From the NCBI RefSeq assembly GCF_030563405.1, contig NZ_CP130749.1, positions 310,001-374,000 of the forward strand: a stretch of DNA of 64,000 nt, given 5' to 3'. Below the pieces are notes generated by a model. That model was not told where the DNA came from, did no database searches, and saw only the letters and a list, made by a program, of their open reading frames with translations. The position numbers and the translations under genes were made by a program. The stretch comes from Vibrio sp. SNU_ST1. Its GTDB lineage: Bacteria; Pseudomonadota; Gammaproteobacteria; Enterobacterales; Vibrionaceae. Of the stretch, positions 35,198 to 44,910 are shown in pieces (position 1 is the stretch's first letter; every line of letters begins with the position of its first letter).

Positions 35198-35611
35198 TCA
35201 TACTAAGAGCTTAGTGTTTCTGATTTTATAGTTTTCGTACCAGTAGCCAAGGGTATAGGTACAGATGGTGATGTCTGTAATGGCGAACGGGATAAAACTG
35301 GCGTTTAAGTGTGCTGTTTCGGGGTTGAACATGTTTGAAACGAACAGGTATACCATAAAAAGTTTTTCAAGAAATGAATATAGGATGATCGATTCTCTCC
35401 AGCGAGGTACGTAAGCTGAAGCGGCAATAAAGAAGCCCATTAACCCGACCATGATTCCCCAATGTCTGAACAAGAAGACATAATTAGAATCGTAGGGAAG
35501 ATTGTTCATATCGAGTAGTGCGGTTTTTGGGTTAATCGCATAAATACCCGCATACATGGTGACTAAACCACCAATGACCAGAAATGGTTTGAGAAAACGG
35601 TTAAAAAACAT
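35198..35611 (-). CDS. Four-helix membrane protein, unknown
   Basis: A 137-residue protein with four hydrophobic segments (about 9-26, 49-67, 78-95, 106-124). The general layout resembles small DoxX-like or DUF4345-type proteins, but I cannot assign it. It lies 23 bases after the OmpA-like lipoprotein gene, in the same direction. Confidence 0.6.
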   Translation of the reverse strand: MFFNRFLKPFLVIGGLVTMYAGIYAINPKTALLDMNNLPYDSNYVFLFRHWGIMVGLMGFFIAASAYVPRWRESIILYSFLEKLFMVYLFVSNMFNPETAHLNASFIPFAITDITICTYTLGYWYENYKIRNTKLLV

Positions 35612-35634
35612 ATCAAGATTCCTACAGGTAGCTA

Positions 35635-36288
35635 TCAGTTCAAAGCCAAAATGTTGATTTCAACGCGACGGTTACAGGCTCTGCCTTGTTTTGTGCTGTT
35701 CTCACAAACTGGGTAACGCTCACCATAGCCTTGTGTAACAACTCGACCTGAAGCAATCTTTTGATCAATAAGGTAACGGCCAACAGATTGAGCGCGCTGT
35801 TCTGACAGAGTTTGGTTACTTGAATCATCACCTGAGCTATCGGTATGTCCTTTAATGTCTAAGCGTGTATCTGGGTACTCACTAAGGATAAGTGCGACAC
35901 TGTTTAAGGTAGAGTAGATGCCGGATGACAAATGATAAGATCCAGAGTCAAAGCCAATGCCATTCTCCATCACTAACTTCAGTTCTTTGTCGTTGATACG
36001 TTTAACTTGTACACCGGAACTCACCAACTGTTCACGCAGCGCTTGTTCTTGTTTATCCATGTAATAGCCCGCACTACCTCCTACAACGCCACCAATAGCA
36101 GCTCCGCGTAGGGCGTCAGAGCTATTTCCTGTCGCTGCACCAATTGCCGCGCCCGCTAACATGCCGGCTAAAGCGCCTTTCGTTGCTGAGTTAGTTTCGG
36201 TTTCACCCGTAGTTGCATTGTGTCGTTGAGTCGCTTGGCAGCCTGAAAGTAAAGCTGCGATAGATAGGGTGACGATTACACGTTTCAT
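35635..36288 (-). CDS. OmpA-family lipoprotein with glycine zipper, YiaD-like
   Basis: A 217-residue lipoprotein. The lipobox LLSGC follows a short signal peptide; a glycine-zipper region (GALAGMLAGAAIGAATG, about 40-75) suggests membrane association; the C-terminal OmpA domain has DIKGHTDSSGDD and the peptidoglycan-contact arginine in QGRACNRRVEI. Anchors the outer membrane to peptidoglycan. ATG 36288 is preferred over the start at 36303. Confidence 0.88.
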   Translation of the reverse strand: MKRVIVTLSIAALLSGCQATQRHNATTGETETNSATKGALAGMLAGAAIGAATGNSSDALRGAAIGGVVGGSAGYYMDKQEQALREQLVSSGVQVKRINDKELKLVMENGIGFDSGSYHLSSGIYSTLNSVALILSEYPDTRLDIKGHTDSSGDDSSNQTLSEQRAQSVGRYLIDQKIASGRVVTQGYGERYPVCENSTKQGRACNRRVEINILALN

Positions 36289-36454
36289 AGAATCTTTACT
36301 CAATAATTATGGGTGTCTAATTTTATTTATTTCCAGATATACACCTTACTGTAGCGGCTGAATTTATACTCACTACACCTATATCGGGAAGTGCTATCTT
36401 AATGGCATTAAATTAAACATTGTGCAGAAAAAATACTGCATTGAAGAGGATTTG

Positions 36455-36478
36455 ATGAAAACTAAAGAGTTTTTATAA
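36455..36478 (+). other. Seven-codon mini-ORF with a good ribosome binding site
   Basis: GAAGAGGA stands six bases before ATG; the frame is MKTKEFL then stop. Nothing codes downstream on this strand for more than 1 kb, so it may be chance. Confidence 0.15.
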
Positions 36479-36549
36479 ATAGATAACGTTTAATACATAA
36501 TGACTTGTCGTTTCATAAGCTGAATGTAAGCAGTAAATATACCTAATCG

Positions 36550-37506
36550 CTATATATTGTACTTAGTACGTGCTTCCAATATATCTAATTTTTCTTGCAG
36601 AGAGTTTCGTACAATATTAATACAGAATCGGTATAAAGGGTGGCTGTGGTTTCGTTCTAGATAGTAAATGGCATGGCTCATTTGAGCGGGAGCAAGTTCA
36701 GTCAGCCAAGTAGGTTGGACACAATCAATCGTGTTAGGGCACATTGAAGCGGAGAGCGTTTCGGTAATCGCTAAAATGTCTGAGTGCTCAGCGAGGCATG
36801 TTAAAACAGACATACTGGCAGAGCGGTATTTGAAATTAAAAAACTCAGGGGCTCGACGCTCCAGTATTGCATTAAAGTCAGTGAGCCCCGGAACGAGAAT
36901 TCCTCCCGTCAGATATTTGTTGAAATCTTCTAATTTAAACTTCTCATCAGACCATGGATGGTTTTTTCTCATGATAACAATGGGTTTGCTTGAGGTCAGG
37001 TCAACGGAACGGATAGATTTCGGTGTGTCAATTGGGCCGAAATTCAACCCAATATGGACATCACCATTTTGTATGTCGGTGAGTGTTCTATCTGTCCAGG
37101 TAGTGACATTCAGTTTTGCTTTTGGAAATGAGTTAAACACAACCGAGCTCGTTAATTCTGTAGCCATCGCTTCTAGGAATACACTTGAAACAGCGATCGT
37201 GAGCTCGCCATCGAATTCACTTGGGTCTTCAAAAAGATCTGAAAAAATCCGATTGTCTAGCGCGTCGAGTTGCTCATTTAGGCCTAGACCAATAGCATCA
37301 GCTCTATGGGTTGACTGTAACTTACCATTGGCTGAATAAAATAATTTGTCGCCAGTGTAGTCACGTAATTTTGCTAATGTTTGGCTAACCGCCGATTGGC
37401 TAATACCCAATGCCGATGCAGCTAACTTGGTGCTTCTATGAATGTAAATAGCATCAAACACGCGTAGATAATTTAGGTTCACCTGTTCATTATATTTTTT
37501 GTACAT
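36550..37506 (-). CDS. LysR-family regulator, NodD/LeuO-like
   Basis: A 318-residue LysR regulator; HTH in SALGISQSAVSQTLAKLRDY (about 33-52). The N-terminal NLNYLRVFDAIYIHRSTKLAA is of the NodD/LeuO/TdcA-like branch. Divergent from the outer-membrane protein gene at 37639, a candidate target. Confidence 0.88.
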   Translation of the reverse strand: MYKKYNEQVNLNYLRVFDAIYIHRSTKLAASALGISQSAVSQTLAKLRDYTGDKLFYSANGKLQSTHRADAIGLGLNEQLDALDNRIFSDLFEDPSEFDGELTIAVSSVFLEAMATELTSSVVFNSFPKAKLNVTTWTDRTLTDIQNGDVHIGLNFGPIDTPKSIRSVDLTSSKPIVIMRKNHPWSDEKFKLEDFNKYLTGGILVPGLTDFNAILERRAPEFFNFKYRSASMSVLTCLAEHSDILAITETLSASMCPNTIDCVQPTWLTELAPAQMSHAIYYLERNHSHPLYRFCINIVRNSLQEKLDILEARTKYNI

Positions 37507-37638
37507 AATATTCCTAGCCTCTGCTTAACATTATTAATCGATGGAATAAGTGATGCTTATTTTTCGTATAAGTAGCGTGGAAATAGTCATCTACATATAG
37601 TGGCACCATCTTCTTAAGTGTCAGTTTTGGTGTATACA

Positions 37639-38400
37639 ATGAAAAATATTAAAATCGCTTCTCTTTCTCTAATTAGTACAGCATTAGTTTTGGCTTCAAC
37701 TTCGGTATTTGCAGAGCAAAATAGTGAAGCAGACAATCATGAGTATCATGATGCTGACCCTCGAAACAGCAGCATGAGAGCGGCGGTATTTTCAGATGAT
37801 GAAGGCGAACTTAAACTCCTTGCTGGTGGTGGAGCTTCAGGCCTCACCAGTGATATATCTCAGACGGTTGGTTTCGCTGAATATTACACTCAGTCAGAGA
37901 ATGCGCGATTGAGAGCTGCTCACTTTGATTCTTTTGGTGGTGTTTATGTAGATGTTTACCAACTAAAAGATGCCGCTAACATGTACACCACAGGCTATAT
38001 GCTGCCTCTAAGTAGTGAAGATGGCACTTTGTTCTTCCCTTCGTTGAACTATACCTATGTCGACGGTGGTGATGCATACTCAACATTGAATGGACTAGGC
38101 GTGCCTCTACAGGGTAATGAAGAAGCTCACTTAGGCTCAGTTAACATGTACGCGCTACACCCTTGGAACGATACCCACTTCTCTGTGTTTAATATCAATC
38201 TTGGTTCGTCGTACGGTGGCGCTGAAATGCAGGTTGCTAACCTAATGTGGCTGCAAGGTATTAAAACCAAAGTAAAAGGTAAAGATTTCAACATCATGTT
38301 TGAATTTAAATACGATGTAATTTCTGTGCAAAATGAGCGAGGTATTAATGAAACTTCCGAAGAAGTGACCGCCTCGATTGGTATTGATTACCGCTTCTAG
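37639..38400 (+). CDS. Probable outer-membrane beta-barrel protein, unknown
   Basis: A 253-residue protein with a signal peptide (MKNIKIASLSLISTALVLAS, cut after VFA). The mature protein has amphipathic alternating strands and ends in ASIGIDYRF, the terminal aromatic pattern of outer-membrane barrels. In-frame start at 37618 is not needed. No known family. Divergent from a LysR gene. Confidence 0.65.
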   Translation: MKNIKIASLSLISTALVLASTSVFAEQNSEADNHEYHDADPRNSSMRAAVFSDDEGELKLLAGGGASGLTSDISQTVGFAEYYTQSENARLRAAHFDSFGGVYVDVYQLKDAANMYTTGYMLPLSSEDGTLFFPSLNYTYVDGGDAYSTLNGLGVPLQGNEEAHLGSVNMYALHPWNDTHFSVFNINLGSSYGGAEMQVANLMWLQGIKTKVKGKDFNIMFEFKYDVISVQNERGINETSEEVTASIGIDYRF

Positions 38401-38410
38401 CACCGAGAGT

Positions 38411-38439
38411 AAAACGCTGAACTCGAGAGTTCAGCGTTT
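38411..38439. terminator. Bidirectional hairpin between convergent outer-membrane genes
   Basis: Perfect 12-bp stem AAACGCTGAACT/AGTTCAGCGTTT with a 4-base loop; T4 lies on the minus-strand side. Confidence 0.75.
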
Positions 38440-38458
38440 GAAGTTACTGTGAGCAACA

Positions 38459-39649
38459 TTAGAAAGTGAAGTTTGCACCAACGAAGTGGATGCTTCCTTC
38501 AAATTCACCTTGAATCTGAGTATATGGCTTGCTAGAACGGTCAATTTCCATCGTGCCAAAGTCTGCGTATTCATAGAAAATATCGACACGAGTTGAGTGC
38601 CAATATGTACTCGCACCTAGTGAATAACGGTATTGTTCACCTACAGGTAAGTCGACCCATTGCTTCGTTGGGTCATCCTGCGGGGAAGTCTCGTAAGAGA
38701 ATCCAGCTTTAAGATCCCAGGCAGAGTTAAGTTGATAATCGACGCCTACTGCGAATTTCCAGACATCTTCCCAGTCTCGATCTATTGCTTGTGGAAGAGT
38801 TGGTGCTGAATTTAGTGTGTCGTTGTAAACTGGGGTCTCTGAGAACTCACTCCACTGATGGAATTGAATGGAAGATAATAGAGTTACTTGAGCATTAAGG
38901 TCGTAGCTTGCACTGATGTCAGTTATTGCTGGAACAACAAGTTCAGTACCCACAATCGCATTGCTACCATTGACCAGAGAGGCAGAGATGTCATCAAAGT
39001 CATGAATCAATTTCGAACGGTAACTAAGACCTAAAGCCCACTGTTCTGCTTTGTACATTGCTCCTGCATTGTACCCAAATGCCCAATCGGTACCCATATC
39101 GGACTCAAAGCCAGTCGTACTAACTTCAATTAAACCGTAGTTTATTTGCACGCCAGCTGCGATCGACCAGTTGTCATCCAGTTGGTAGCTGATATTTGGG
39201 TTTAACTGTAGTGCCGACATGAACGCTTTATCTAAATGGTTAGCGCCGTCCCAGTTATTACCATACTCAATAGAAGAGCCGCCAATCGCACCAAAATTGA
39301 TTCCGACGTGTGTACTTTCAGTTACTTGACGTACATGGAAAACACCAATCGATGGCATCAAAGTATCTGCACTTGCGTCGCCATCCGGTGTATTTAGGAA
39401 GCTGCTATCTTTAGATGCATCGGTATAGTCCATCTGTAGATACAGTGCCATCGTGTTGATGGTTGTTTTTCGCTCGCCCATGTGGCTCATGGTTGCTGGG
39501 TTAGTGTAGCCCGCAGTAGCCGTTTCAGTATATACACCGTCGCCAGCCCCAGCAGTACCAGCATTAGCTGTGACAGCCTCTTGGAGCAGTAGACCACTAG
39601 CATTGGCTAAATTTGAAAAGATTAGTAAAGCGAGAGCAGTTTTTTTCAT
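38459..39649 (-). CDS. FadL/OmpP1/TodX-family outer-membrane channel
   Basis: A 396-residue barrel for hydrophobic substrates such as long-chain fatty acids. It has a signal peptide and the diagnostic mature start SGLLLQEAVTANAGTAGAGDGV, then TAGYTNPATMS, and ends SIHFVGANFTF. Symbol withheld because Vibrio have several FadL paralogs and this one is not next to fad genes. Divergent from the lactate permease. Confidence 0.88.
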   Translation of the reverse strand: MKKTALALLIFSNLANASGLLLQEAVTANAGTAGAGDGVYTETATAGYTNPATMSHMGERKTTINTMALYLQMDYTDASKDSSFLNTPDGDASADTLMPSIGVFHVRQVTESTHVGINFGAIGGSSIEYGNNWDGANHLDKAFMSALQLNPNISYQLDDNWSIAAGVQINYGLIEVSTTGFESDMGTDWAFGYNAGAMYKAEQWALGLSYRSKLIHDFDDISASLVNGSNAIVGTELVVPAITDISASYDLNAQVTLLSSIQFHQWSEFSETPVYNDTLNSAPTLPQAIDRDWEDVWKFAVGVDYQLNSAWDLKAGFSYETSPQDDPTKQWVDLPVGEQYRYSLGASTYWHSTRVDIFYEYADFGTMEIDRSSKPYTQIQGEFEGSIHFVGANFTF

Positions 39650-40143
39650 GTTGTTTTCCAGCAGGTTAGCCTTGAGGGCATGGATTAATTAACTGCAGAT
39701 AGTGTAAGGAAGGAGAGGTGGGATATATTCAGTATTTTTTCTGTATTGAAACAAATTGCTGACTCGGTTCTGTAGCCATGTCTTCTCACTGAATTAAACA
39801 ATAAAGCTGATATAGGCGAGAATAATTATCATATCGGTTTTTTCTAATCTTATTTATTAGATGCCAAGTTGAATTTTACTGTTTCCAAAATGCGTCTAAT
39901 TAGACTGTTCACTATCGTTTGTTGTTATTTAAGCTGTTGATAATAAGTGAATGTGGACAAGCAGCTTATTCACTGGCTAGTAGTAAGTCACAGATTCCTT
40001 CCCTCGTAAAATTGGTTAATTTAAATATCAATAGCCAATTTGAATTCTCTCTCTAAAATAACCACAAAAATTATAAGCCTTACCTTAAGCAACAAAAATA
40101 AAAATAAAAATAACGATTCTAATAACGAAAACATGGAGGCCAA
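39650..40143. other. Long divergent promoter region between FadL-type gene and lldP
   Basis: About 490 bases, AT-rich. Contains the perfect palindrome GTCTAATTAGAC (39894-39905) and the inverted repeat AGTGAAT/ATTCACT (39946-39974). GGAGG before the lldP start is the only other clear signal. The two dyads are candidate operators, one maybe for a lactate regulator. Confidence 0.5.
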
Positions 40144-41727
40144 ATGGCCAACTTATTGATATCTATTGCCCCTATTATTTTACTTATATGGATGATGACC
40201 AAAAAGAAGGCCATCCCTTCAAACATTGCTCTGCCGTTAACCGCATTGTTAGTCGGTATCATTCAACTCTTTTATTTTGATGCGGACATCATGCCTGTGG
40301 TGGCTAGTGCCATTGCAGGTGCGCTATCAGCTATCACACCAATTTCGATTATTGCTGGAGCCATACTTTTAAATCGGACCATTTCATTATCCGGTGCCGA
40401 AGCGGTGATTAAACGTTGGCTCGAAGGAGTCAGCCGCAATCAAATTGCACAGCTTATGATCATCGGTTGGGCGTTTGCGTTTATGATTGAAGGCGCCTCA
40501 GGTTTTGGTACACCGGCGGCAATTGCTGCGCCAATTCTGGTTGGACTCGGTTTTCCTGCGCTTCGTGTTGCGATGCTGGCGCTTATTATGAACTCAGTGC
40601 CGGTTTCATTTGGTGCGGTGGGCACGCCGACTTGGTTTGGCTTTAGTGGCCTGGGTCTGAGTGAGCACGATCTCCTGGAAATTGGTCGCACCTCTGCATT
40701 GTTACATACAGTCGCCGCTGTTTTTATTCCAGTGATTGCGCTGAGTTTTGTCGTAAGTTGGAAATCCATCTTACGTAATATCATTTTTATTCAGCTCAGC
40801 ATTTTTTCCTGCACTCTGCCATACCTCGCTTTCGCGCAGTGGAACTATGAGTTTCCAGCGTTGATTGGTGGTGCGATTGGCCTCACTATCTCGATTATAT
40901 TGGCGCGATTAAATATCGGTATGGAGCCGAAACCGTTAAAGGAAAAAGAACAACAAGAGCGCATCCCAACGGCAGAAATTTTCAAAGCGATGAGCCCGAC
41001 GTTACTGTTGATTGCGATTCTTATCATTACTCGTATCCAGCAGTTAGGGATAAAACAGTTGTTAACGGATTCGACTCAGCTGTTCACCATTCAACTCGGT
41101 CACTTTGCAGAGTTTAGTGTTTCGAATGCGTTGATTTTAAAACTTAGTCATATTCTGGGAACAGAGACTTCATGGGCGTACAAAACCTTGTATGTCCCAG
41201 CATTAATTCCTTTCTTATTGGTGGTGTTGGTTAGTGCGCTCGTCTTCAAGATGAGTAAGCAGCAGCTAGGCCAAGCATTTACGGAAACAGGGCAACGAAT
41301 CAAAACGCCATTCATCGCACTTGTCGGCGCTTTGATCATGGTGAAGTTCATGATGATGGGAGATGCAAACTCTCCAATTATGACAACAGGTCTAGCTCTA
41401 TCTGAACTGTTGGGAACAAGTTGGCAGTACTTTGCTTCATACCTTGGCGCGTTAGGTGCGTTCTTTTCGGGCTCAGCGACAGTTTCTAACCTCACATTCG
41501 GTGGTATTCAACAAACCATCGCGCAGACAGTCGGCTTGCCGCAAAACCTTATCTTAGCGCTGCAATCTGTCGGTGGTTCGATGGGCAACATGGTCTGTAT
41601 CAATAACATCATTGCAGTTTCAACCATTTTGGGTCTTACCAATAAAGAGGGTTACATCATCAAGCGAACGGTGATCCCAATGGTTCTGTATGGCGTGTTC
41701 GTCGCCTTAGTGAGCAGTGTTATTTAA
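40144..41727 (+). CDS. lldP: L-lactate permease
   Basis: A 527-residue transporter of the LctP family with about 13 helices. The hallmark FMIEGASGFGTPAAIAAPIL and NSVPVSFGAVGTPTWFGF stretches are present, and SGSATVSNLTFGGIQ, GGSMGNMVCINNIIAVS near the end. First gene of the lactate cluster, with the strong ribosome binding site TGGAGG. Confidence 0.95.
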   Translation: MANLLISIAPIILLIWMMTKKKAIPSNIALPLTALLVGIIQLFYFDADIMPVVASAIAGALSAITPISIIAGAILLNRTISLSGAEAVIKRWLEGVSRNQIAQLMIIGWAFAFMIEGASGFGTPAAIAAPILVGLGFPALRVAMLALIMNSVPVSFGAVGTPTWFGFSGLGLSEHDLLEIGRTSALLHTVAAVFIPVIALSFVVSWKSILRNIIFIQLSIFSCTLPYLAFAQWNYEFPALIGGAIGLTISIILARLNIGMEPKPLKEKEQQERIPTAEIFKAMSPTLLLIAILIITRIQQLGIKQLLTDSTQLFTIQLGHFAEFSVSNALILKLSHILGTETSWAYKTLYVPALIPFLLVVLVSALVFKMSKQQLGQAFTETGQRIKTPFIALVGALIMVKFMMMGDANSPIMTTGLALSELLGTSWQYFASYLGALGAFFSGSATVSNLTFGGIQQTIAQTVGLPQNLILALQSVGGSMGNMVCINNIIAVSTILGLTNKEGYIIKRTVIPMVLYGVFVALVSSVI

Positions 41728-41736
41728 TCCTATTAT

Positions 41737-41787
41737 GCCTACCTGCGCTGTAGTAGGGGCTTTGGTAACAGAGTCATGCAGGTGGGC
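41737..41787 (+). other. Hairpin between lldP and lutA
   Basis: GCCTACCTGC (41737-41746) pairs with GCAGGTGGGC (41778-41787), one G-T pair and a 31-base loop. No T run follows, so it is more likely an RNA-stability or processing element than a terminator. Confidence 0.4.
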
Positions 41788-41857
41788 AAGTCATAAAAAA
41801 TCACTGGATTTAAGGCGCATGCCGAGTAATCAAAGTCAGTGAATACTGGAGCATAAA

Positions 41858-42577
41858 ATGAAGGTTAACTTTTTTGTCACTTGTTTATGTGACTCTGTGA
41901 AATCGGAAGTCGCCCAAAAAACGGTTCTACTTCTAGAGCAGTTAGGTTGTGATGTTCTATTTCCAACTCAGCAAGGGTGTTGCGGCCAACCGTCTTTAAA
42001 TAGCGGCTATATTGAGCAAAGTAAACCGGCCATGAAAAAGTTGATTGAGAGCTTTGAAGGTAATGACTTCCCGATCGTGACACCAGCAGGCTCTTGTGCC
42101 GCCTCTATCAAGAAGTATCCAGAATATCTAGCCTCTGAACCAGAGTGGGCAAAAAGAGCGCAAAAGGTCGCGGATCGCTTGTTCGAGCTGACTCAATTCA
42201 TTGTGAACAATTTAGGTGTCGTTGATATTGGTGCTCGCCTTAATGGTCGTGCGGTTTACCACCCATCTTGCAGCTTGATTCGTAAATTGGGTGTACGTGA
42301 AGAGCCTCTCAAGCTACTAGAAAACGTAGAAGGGTTGGAAATGCTGCCGATCAAAAACCAAGAAACGTGCTGTGGTTTTGGCGGGACGTTCTCGGTCAAA
42401 ATGTCAGAAATCTCCGGCGAAATGGTTAAGGAAAAAGTCCGTCATATCAGTGATGTCAGCCCAGATTATTTAATTGGTGCTGATATTAGCTGTTTGATCA
42501 ACATTGGTGGTCGTATTAGTCGTGAAGGCAAGCCCGTTAAAGTGATGCATATCGTTGATGTGTTGTTGAGCCGTTAA
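41858..42577 (+). CDS. lutA: L-lactate dehydrogenase subunit LutA (LldE)
   Basis: A 239-residue Fe-S protein with two CCG domains: QGCCGQPSLNSGY (about 43-55) and QETCCGFGGTFSVK (about 168-181). Acts with LutB and LutC in oxidation of L-lactate to pyruvate. GGAG precedes the ATG; ten bases separate it from lutB. Confidence 0.93.
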   Translation: MKVNFFVTCLCDSVKSEVAQKTVLLLEQLGCDVLFPTQQGCCGQPSLNSGYIEQSKPAMKKLIESFEGNDFPIVTPAGSCAASIKKYPEYLASEPEWAKRAQKVADRLFELTQFIVNNLGVVDIGARLNGRAVYHPSCSLIRKLGVREEPLKLLENVEGLEMLPIKNQETCCGFGGTFSVKMSEISGEMVKEKVRHISDVSPDYLIGADISCLINIGGRISREGKPVKVMHIVDVLLSR

Positions 42578-42587
42578 GGAGAAGAGT

Positions 42588-44003
42588 ATGTCGATGAAAA
42601 CCAGCGATGTGAACTTTAAACAGCGCATCAAAGTTAAAATGCAAGATGAGTTTATGCGTCATTCTGTGGCGAACGCTCAGGAGCGCATGTTCAACAATCG
42701 TCAAATAGCGGCTGACAAGCTTGGTCACTGGGAAGAGTGGCGCGATATGGGCATGGATATCCGTAATCATGTGTTAGAGAACCTAGATTACTACCTGCAC
42801 CAACTGAGTGATAACGTCGTCAAAAACGGTGGGAGCGTGTTTTTTGCTTCGACCGCTGAAGATGCTACGGATTACATAGAGAGTATCATTCAGCAGAAAG
42901 AGGCCAAAAAAGTCGTCAAATCCAAATCTATGGTGACGGAAGAGATTGGTCTTAACAAAGTGATTGAACGGAATGGCTGCGAAGTCGTTGAAACCGATTT
43001 AGGTGAATACATTTTGCAAGTGGACGATTGCGACGCGCCTTCGCATATTGTGGTGCCTGCTTTACACAAAAACCGTACGCAAATTAAAGCGATATTTAAA
43101 GATAAGCTCAACTATCAAGGTTCGGAAGATCCTGAAGAGATGACTCGCTTTGTTCGTGATTATATTCGCCATGATTTTCTGGAAGCGGATATTGGCATCA
43201 CAGGTTGTAACTTTGCCGTAGCGGAATCGGGGACGGTCACTTTAGTCACGAATGAAGGTAATGCTCGTTTGGCTACGAGTCTGCCCAAAACGCATATTGC
43301 GGTGATGGGTATGGAGCGTATTGTCCCAACTTTTGAAGAACTTGATATCGTGATCAGCTTGCTCTGTCGCAGTGCGGTCGGTTTACCGTTAACCGGATAT
43401 GTCACAGCCTTAACTGGCCCACGTGAATCGGATCATTGTGACGGCCCGGAAGAGTTCCACCTAGTGATTGTCGATAATGGCCGCTCTGATATTTTGGGTT
43501 CAGAGTTTAAAGACATTTTGCGTTGTGTTCGTTGCGCTGCTTGTGTCAATACTTGCCCGGCTTATCGTCATATTGGCGGGCAATCATACGGTTCTATCTA
43601 TTCGGGGCCAATTGGTGCGGTGCTTTCACCATTACTTGGTGGATACGACGATTTTAAAGATCTGCCATACGCTTGCAGTTTATGCAAATCTTGTCACGAT
43701 GTTTGCCCAGTTAAGATTCCACTTTCTGACCTATTGATGAAACACCGTGAAAAAATGGCCAGTGACAAGATCACGCCTTTCAGTGAGAGGGTTATCGTTT
43801 CTGGTTTCAACCTAATCAACGCTAAGCCGCTGTTGTGGGATATGAGCATCAAAGTTGGTGCAACGGTCGCCAGTGGTCTAATCCGAGATGGAAAAATGCC
43901 ACTCAGTATCGGCGCAATTAAACAGTGGAATGAATCGCGAGATCTTCCTACACCAGGTGGCCAGTCGTTCCGTAGCTGGTTTGCCAACCGAAAACAGAAA
44001 TAA
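42588..44003 (+). CDS. lutB: L-lactate dehydrogenase iron-sulfur subunit LutB (LldF)
   Basis: A 471-residue protein with a DUF162/LUD domain (about 60-300) and two 4Fe-4S motifs, CVRCAACVNTCPAY and CSLCKSCHDVCPVK (about 310-380), followed by a C-terminal DUF3390 segment. GGAG before the ATG. Middle gene of lutABC. Confidence 0.93.
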   Translation: MSMKTSDVNFKQRIKVKMQDEFMRHSVANAQERMFNNRQIAADKLGHWEEWRDMGMDIRNHVLENLDYYLHQLSDNVVKNGGSVFFASTAEDATDYIESIIQQKEAKKVVKSKSMVTEEIGLNKVIERNGCEVVETDLGEYILQVDDCDAPSHIVVPALHKNRTQIKAIFKDKLNYQGSEDPEEMTRFVRDYIRHDFLEADIGITGCNFAVAESGTVTLVTNEGNARLATSLPKTHIAVMGMERIVPTFEELDIVISLLCRSAVGLPLTGYVTALTGPRESDHCDGPEEFHLVIVDNGRSDILGSEFKDILRCVRCAACVNTCPAYRHIGGQSYGSIYSGPIGAVLSPLLGGYDDFKDLPYACSLCKSCHDVCPVKIPLSDLLMKHREKMASDKITPFSERVIVSGFNLINAKPLLWDMSIKVGATVASGLIRDGKMPLSIGAIKQWNESRDLPTPGGQSFRSWFANRKQK

Positions 44004-44011
44004 GGATCTCT

Positions 44012-44770
44012 ATGATGTCTACGCCAGAAAATAATAGCCAGACAGCGGTTCATAATCGCGATCAGTTTCTGCTTAACATTGCCAACAAACTTGGTCGGAG
44101 TGCTCCGTTAACTCAAGTAACAAGACCTTTGCTTCGTCATACTTGTCACCAAGATGTTATGAAGGGCTTTAGTGCTGATCAGTTAAAGCAAGTATTTCAA
44201 GATTACGCGCACTCCTCGTTAGGAGCTGAAGTGATTGAAACGACAAAGAGCCAGTTTCGAGAGGTTTTAGGTCAGATCTGTCACCGCGCTTGTGCCGGCG
44301 AGCAAGAGGCAAAGCCAGTTGATACGATTTTCTCAGCTTCTCCAGCTTTATTGGAACTTGTTACACCTTCAGATTTTGTCAATGAACAGCATCAAGTGCA
44401 CGTTTGGGATAACGCTTTAGGTTATGAAGCGAATATCATCATTGCTGAGCGCGCTAAGATTGGTGTCGTGATGGCCGAACAAGCACTCGCAGAATCAGGG
44501 ACTGTTGTGCTTTACAGCGACCCCAAACAAGGGCGTGCAATCAGCTTGTTGCCTGAAAGTTCAATCTTTGTCATTGCAAAAAGTACGTTGTTACCTCGTT
44601 TAACGCAGGCAACGATGACACTGCACAGCAAATCTCAAAATGGTGAACGTATACCTTCCTGCGTTAACTTTATCTCGGGGCCAAGCTCCACGGCTGATAT
44701 TGAGCTGATCAAAGTGGTGGGTGTGCATGGCCCAGTCGCGGCAACCTACATCATTGTTGACGATATGTAA
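44012..44770 (+). CDS. lutC: L-lactate dehydrogenase subunit LutC (LldG)
   Basis: A 252-residue LUD-domain protein with the signature EQALAESGTVVLYSDPKQGRA and a C-terminal ISGPSSTADIELIKVVGVHGP that is the family mark. Last gene of the lactate operon; a terminator follows. Confidence 0.92.
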   Translation: MMSTPENNSQTAVHNRDQFLLNIANKLGRSAPLTQVTRPLLRHTCHQDVMKGFSADQLKQVFQDYAHSSLGAEVIETTKSQFREVLGQICHRACAGEQEAKPVDTIFSASPALLELVTPSDFVNEQHQVHVWDNALGYEANIIIAERAKIGVVMAEQALAESGTVVLYSDPKQGRAISLLPESSIFVIAKSTLLPRLTQATMTLHSKSQNGERIPSCVNFISGPSSTADIELIKVVGVHGPVAATYIIVDDM

Positions 44771-44805
44771 TTAGAATTCAATTTGCTCTATGGGAACAGG
44801 GCATC

Positions 44806-44834
44806 AAGGCACATCTCATGTGGATGTGCCTTTC
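44806..44834 (+). terminator. Terminator of the lactate operon
   Basis: AAGGCACATC/GATGTGCCTT, 10-bp stem and 7-base loop, followed by a short T-rich stretch. Confidence 0.75.
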
Positions 44835-44910
44835 TTCTATTAATGGGTCGTCTCCGATTAGGGGAACCGCTATAATCCTTTCATACTTTTGCTCTCTTTA
44901 AGGGGCTCCT

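Noticed and set aside
36731..37339. 202-residue plus-strand frame
   Set aside because: Entirely antisense to the LysR gene, whose domains are unmistakable.
38411..38439. Repetitive extragenic palindrome
   Set aside because: Better explained as a shared terminator of convergent genes; no second copy seen.
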